Shown one piece after another: positions 6,180 to 6,503 of a stretch of 6,503 nt of DNA (position 1 is its first letter; each line of letters starts with the position of its first letter). The DNA is from Cytophagales bacterium (GTDB lineage Bacteria; Bacteroidota; Bacteroidia; Cytophagales; Cyclobacteriaceae), in assembly GCA_003500135.1 (NCBI GenBank), contig DNTA01000114.1:1-6503 (forward strand). The letters run 5' to 3'. Both the position numbers and the translations under genes were made by a program. The notes under the pieces were generated by a model, which saw nothing but the letters and a program-made list of their open reading frames with translations, had not been told where the DNA came from and did not search any database.

Positions 6180-6270
6180 TTAAATCAGCGGGGCGTTCAT
6201 AGGGCCTGAAAAGCAGCGTTCAAAAGGAGTGTCGAAGTAAATATCTGTGAAGTTTTTGTTAAATCAGCGG
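6180..6270. repeat. 12-bp exact direct repeat in the amidohydrolase/tRNA intergenic region
   Basis: TTAAATCAGCGG occurs at 6180-6191 and again at 6259-6270, starts 79 bp apart. A shorter relative, AATTAGCGG, lies at 6152-6160. The copies occupy the 178-bp spacer between the amidohydrolase start and the tRNA terminator, where the amidohydrolase promoter must lie. They could be regulator sites for that gene; no clear promoter consensus is visible in this spacer. Confidence 0.4.
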
Positions 6271-6284
6271 AAAATGAGGGATAC

Positions 6285-6315
6285 AAAAAAAGGAATGCGA
6301 AGATGCATTCCCTTT
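6285..6315 (-). terminator. Intrinsic terminator of the tRNA-Glu operon
   Basis: On the - strand, GGAATGC, a 6-nt loop ATCTTC and GCATTCC (6292-6311) are followed by seven T (6285-6291 in reverse). The 7-bp core is perfect and can extend by a G-U pair and three A-U pairs against the T tract. It begins a few bases after the 3' end of the left tRNA. Confidence 0.88.
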
Positions 6316-6318
6316 AAG

Positions 6319-6390
6319 CAGTCCGTAGGGGATTCGAACCCCTGCTACCAGGATGAAAACCTGGCGTCCTAACCCCTAGACGAACGGACC
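6319..6390 (-). tRNA. tRNA-Glu (anticodon TTC), second of a tandem pair
   Basis: The - strand reads GGTCCGTTCGTCTAGGGG onward and folds as a full cloverleaf. The acceptor stem GGTCCGT pairs with ACGGACT, including G1-U72. The anticodon stem CCAGG/CCTGG closes the loop TTTTCAT with anticodon TTC (6355-6357). The T arm is CAGGGGTTCGAATCCCCT. The discriminator is G73 (6319), as expected for glutamate. CCA is not encoded. It is identical to the copy at 6430-6501, and the operon terminator follows directly. Confidence 0.95.
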
Positions 6391-6429
6391 TTGTTTCGCA
6401 ATATTGGTTTATTAATATAGTAGTTTTAG

Positions 6430-6501
6430 CAGTCCGTAGGGGATTCGAACCCCTGCTACCAGGATGAAAACCTGGCGTCCTAACCCCTAGACGAACGGAC
6501 C
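6430..6501 (-). tRNA. tRNA-Glu (anticodon TTC), first of a tandem pair
   Basis: The 72 bases are identical to the copy at 6319-6390, with anticodon TTC at 6466-6468 and no encoded CCA. The spacer between the two genes is 39 bp (6391-6429), AT-rich and without a terminator, so both are probably processed from one transcript that starts beyond the right edge. More tRNA genes could lie upstream of it outside the window. Confidence 0.95.
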
Positions 6502-6503
6502 GT

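Overview
The window looks like a chromosomal segment of a Bacteroidetes bacterium, probably of the Cytophagales type. The signs are AT-rich promoter elements of the TTG / TAnnTTTG kind, A-rich leaders in place of clear Shine-Dalgarno sites, a membrane-anchored LytTR regulator, a small outer-membrane beta-barrel protein and a lipoprotein amidohydrolase. The lineage is an inference from style; no marker gene is present.

Layout from left to right. (1) The 3' tail of an unidentified + strand gene (to 127), then an 86-codon + strand ORF (186-446) that may be a 5'-truncated remnant. (2) A - strand outer-membrane beta-barrel protein (453-1181), meeting that ORF tail to tail with 6 bp between. (3) A - strand gene (1280-2077) that reads as an in-frame chimera: an AraC-family cupin-like sensor domain joined to the C-terminal helical domain of an acyl-CoA dehydrogenase. 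Its terminator hairpin overlaps its own stop codon. (4) A 107-bp divergent intergenic region, then the + strand LytTR regulator with four membrane helices (2185-3030) and a + strand integral-membrane acyltransferase 3 (3152-4318). (5) A convergent gap with a strong terminator, then a long - strand amidohydrolase lipoprotein (4437-6140). (6) Two identical tRNA-Glu(TTC) genes on the - strand at the right edge, followed by an intrinsic terminator.

The most interesting signal is non-coding. Between the LytTR gene and the acyltransferase gene, five direct repeats start at exactly 20-bp steps (3026, 3046, 3066, 3086, 3106). They run from the LytTR stop codon to the -33 element of a consensus Bacteroidetes promoter (TTG at 3107-3109, TAGGTTTG at 3131-3138) just before the acyltransferase start. 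LytTR proteins bind pairs of direct repeats about two helical turns apart, so the likely model is a multi-site operator through which the membrane regulator controls the adjacent acyltransferase. A different 12-bp repeat pair, also 20 bp apart, lies just upstream of the LytTR gene itself.

The second notable item is the AraC-sensor/acyl-CoA-dehydrogenase chimera. It has neither the AraC DNA-binding domain nor the N-terminal and middle domains of the dehydrogenase, so it may be a deletion-born fusion. The remaining genes look ordinary.
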